Origin: Artemisia argyi
Taxonomy: Eukaryota > Streptophyta > Magnoliopsida > Asterales > Asteraceae
Assembly (NCBI GenBank): GCA_030686995.1
Contig: CM060684.1
Span: forward strand, 8,329,897 to 8,393,896
Length of the DNA: 64,000 bases
Direction: 5' to 3'
Part shown: in pieces, positions 63,813-64,000 of the stretch
How positions within the stretch are numbered: the stretch's first letter is position 1
Layout of the letters: every line of letters begins with the position of its first letter
Made by a program: the position numbers and the translations under genes
The notes under the pieces: model-generated
Seen by the model: only the letters and a program-made list of their open reading frames with translations
Told to the model about the DNA's origin: nothing
Database searches by the model: none

Positions 63813-63943
63813 TGAAGGTTTCTAATGTTTCGTATCTTATTCAATACCGAATATTGGTTTATATAATACATAAACCCTATCAAATACTACTCGGGCTCTA
63901 ACCCATACAAAACACAACTTGGGCCTAACATATACGACTAACA
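63813..63943 (-). repeat. Short copia LTR, about 131 bp
   Basis: Minus strand TGTTAGTCGTATATGTTAGG to AACCTTCA; TATATAA-like text in the middle. The TG...CA ends and the adjacent primer site support it. There is no second copy in the window to confirm the length. Confidence 0.6.
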
Positions 63944-64000
63944 ATTATATATAATAGTAATATACTTTAGTTTATAACATCGAGAAGACAAAGTAATAAA
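63944..64000. repeat. Window end, duplicate of 16930-16990
   Basis: AATATACTTTAGTTTATAAC and ATCGAGAAGACA repeat the text near 16940. Cut by the window edge. Confidence 0.6.

Larger units (their letters stand above)
62868..63943 (-). mobile_element. Truncated Ty1/copia element (5' LTR, leader, gag part)
   Basis: On the minus strand: a short LTR (63943 to 63813), a methionine-type primer site, a leader with three hairpin repeats, then a gag segment, ending abruptly at 62868. There is no integrase or RT. The N-terminal gag region is also missing, because the leader runs almost directly into the CCCH finger. A deletion derivative. Confidence 0.65.

Noticed and set aside
1..64000. Complete host protein-coding gene
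   Set aside because: All host-type gene text found is partial or frameshifted; I could not assemble any complete exon set.

Overview
This is plant nuclear DNA. It is AT-rich and intron-containing, with fragments of plant-type genes (DC1, ARM repeat, 14-3-3, UTP6) sunk in transposable elements. One reading frame (46391-48778) resembles, from memory, a protein repeatedly annotated in Asteraceae of the tribe Anthemideae (Tanacetum, Artemisia, Chrysanthemum), so I infer a member of that family. No cellular gene in the window looks intact.

Layout. 1-20 kb is an old mosaic: a frameshifted DC1 fragment, three fragments of one ARM-repeat gene, a 14-3-3 pseudogene that keeps its intron, a LINE tail next to a UTP6 fragment, a PIF/Harbinger-like element, two hAT-like elements with 8-bp target-site duplications (TSDs), several foldback MITEs and many tRNA-headed SINE-like modules. 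Element A (20227-25769) is a Ty3/gypsy chromovirus with 443-bp LTRs, one in-frame stop and one frameshift. 26-27.8 kb holds a fourth ARM fragment.

27809-58305 is a nested stack. Element C is a Ty3/gypsy chromovirus with 374-bp LTRs and flanks CTGTG/TTGTG. Its left LTR was split by element B, an Athila-type element on the minus strand (27884-38668, TSD CAGAT, 1410-bp LTRs). C's polymerase gene was split by element D, a solo LTR of about 3.7 kb (41483-57008, TSD GTTTT). D was in turn split by element E, an 11.8-kb non-autonomous element with LTRs of about 4.2 kb (41967-53790, TSD ATAAT). All these boundaries were read directly from the sequence. Insertion order is C, then B and D independently, then E after D.

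58.3-64 kb returns to the mosaic: a fifth ARM fragment, a second LINE/UTP6 module, a diverged copy of the 3.5-4.8 kb block, and the 5' end of a small Ty1/copia element on the minus strand.

How the parts relate. A, B and C carry gag-pol and differ in damage: B is close to intact, with one indel in a G run; A has two lesions; C lacks its integrase core. E has no polymerase and one 795-residue Cys-rich reading frame whose two zinc knuckles have the same spacing as B's, so it probably depends on an Athila-like helper. The most notable signals are that E protein, a seven-copy palindrome array just upstream of B's TATA box, repeated polypurine-like motifs inside B and E, and a 21-bp minisatellite that sits just upstream of four of the five ARM fragments.
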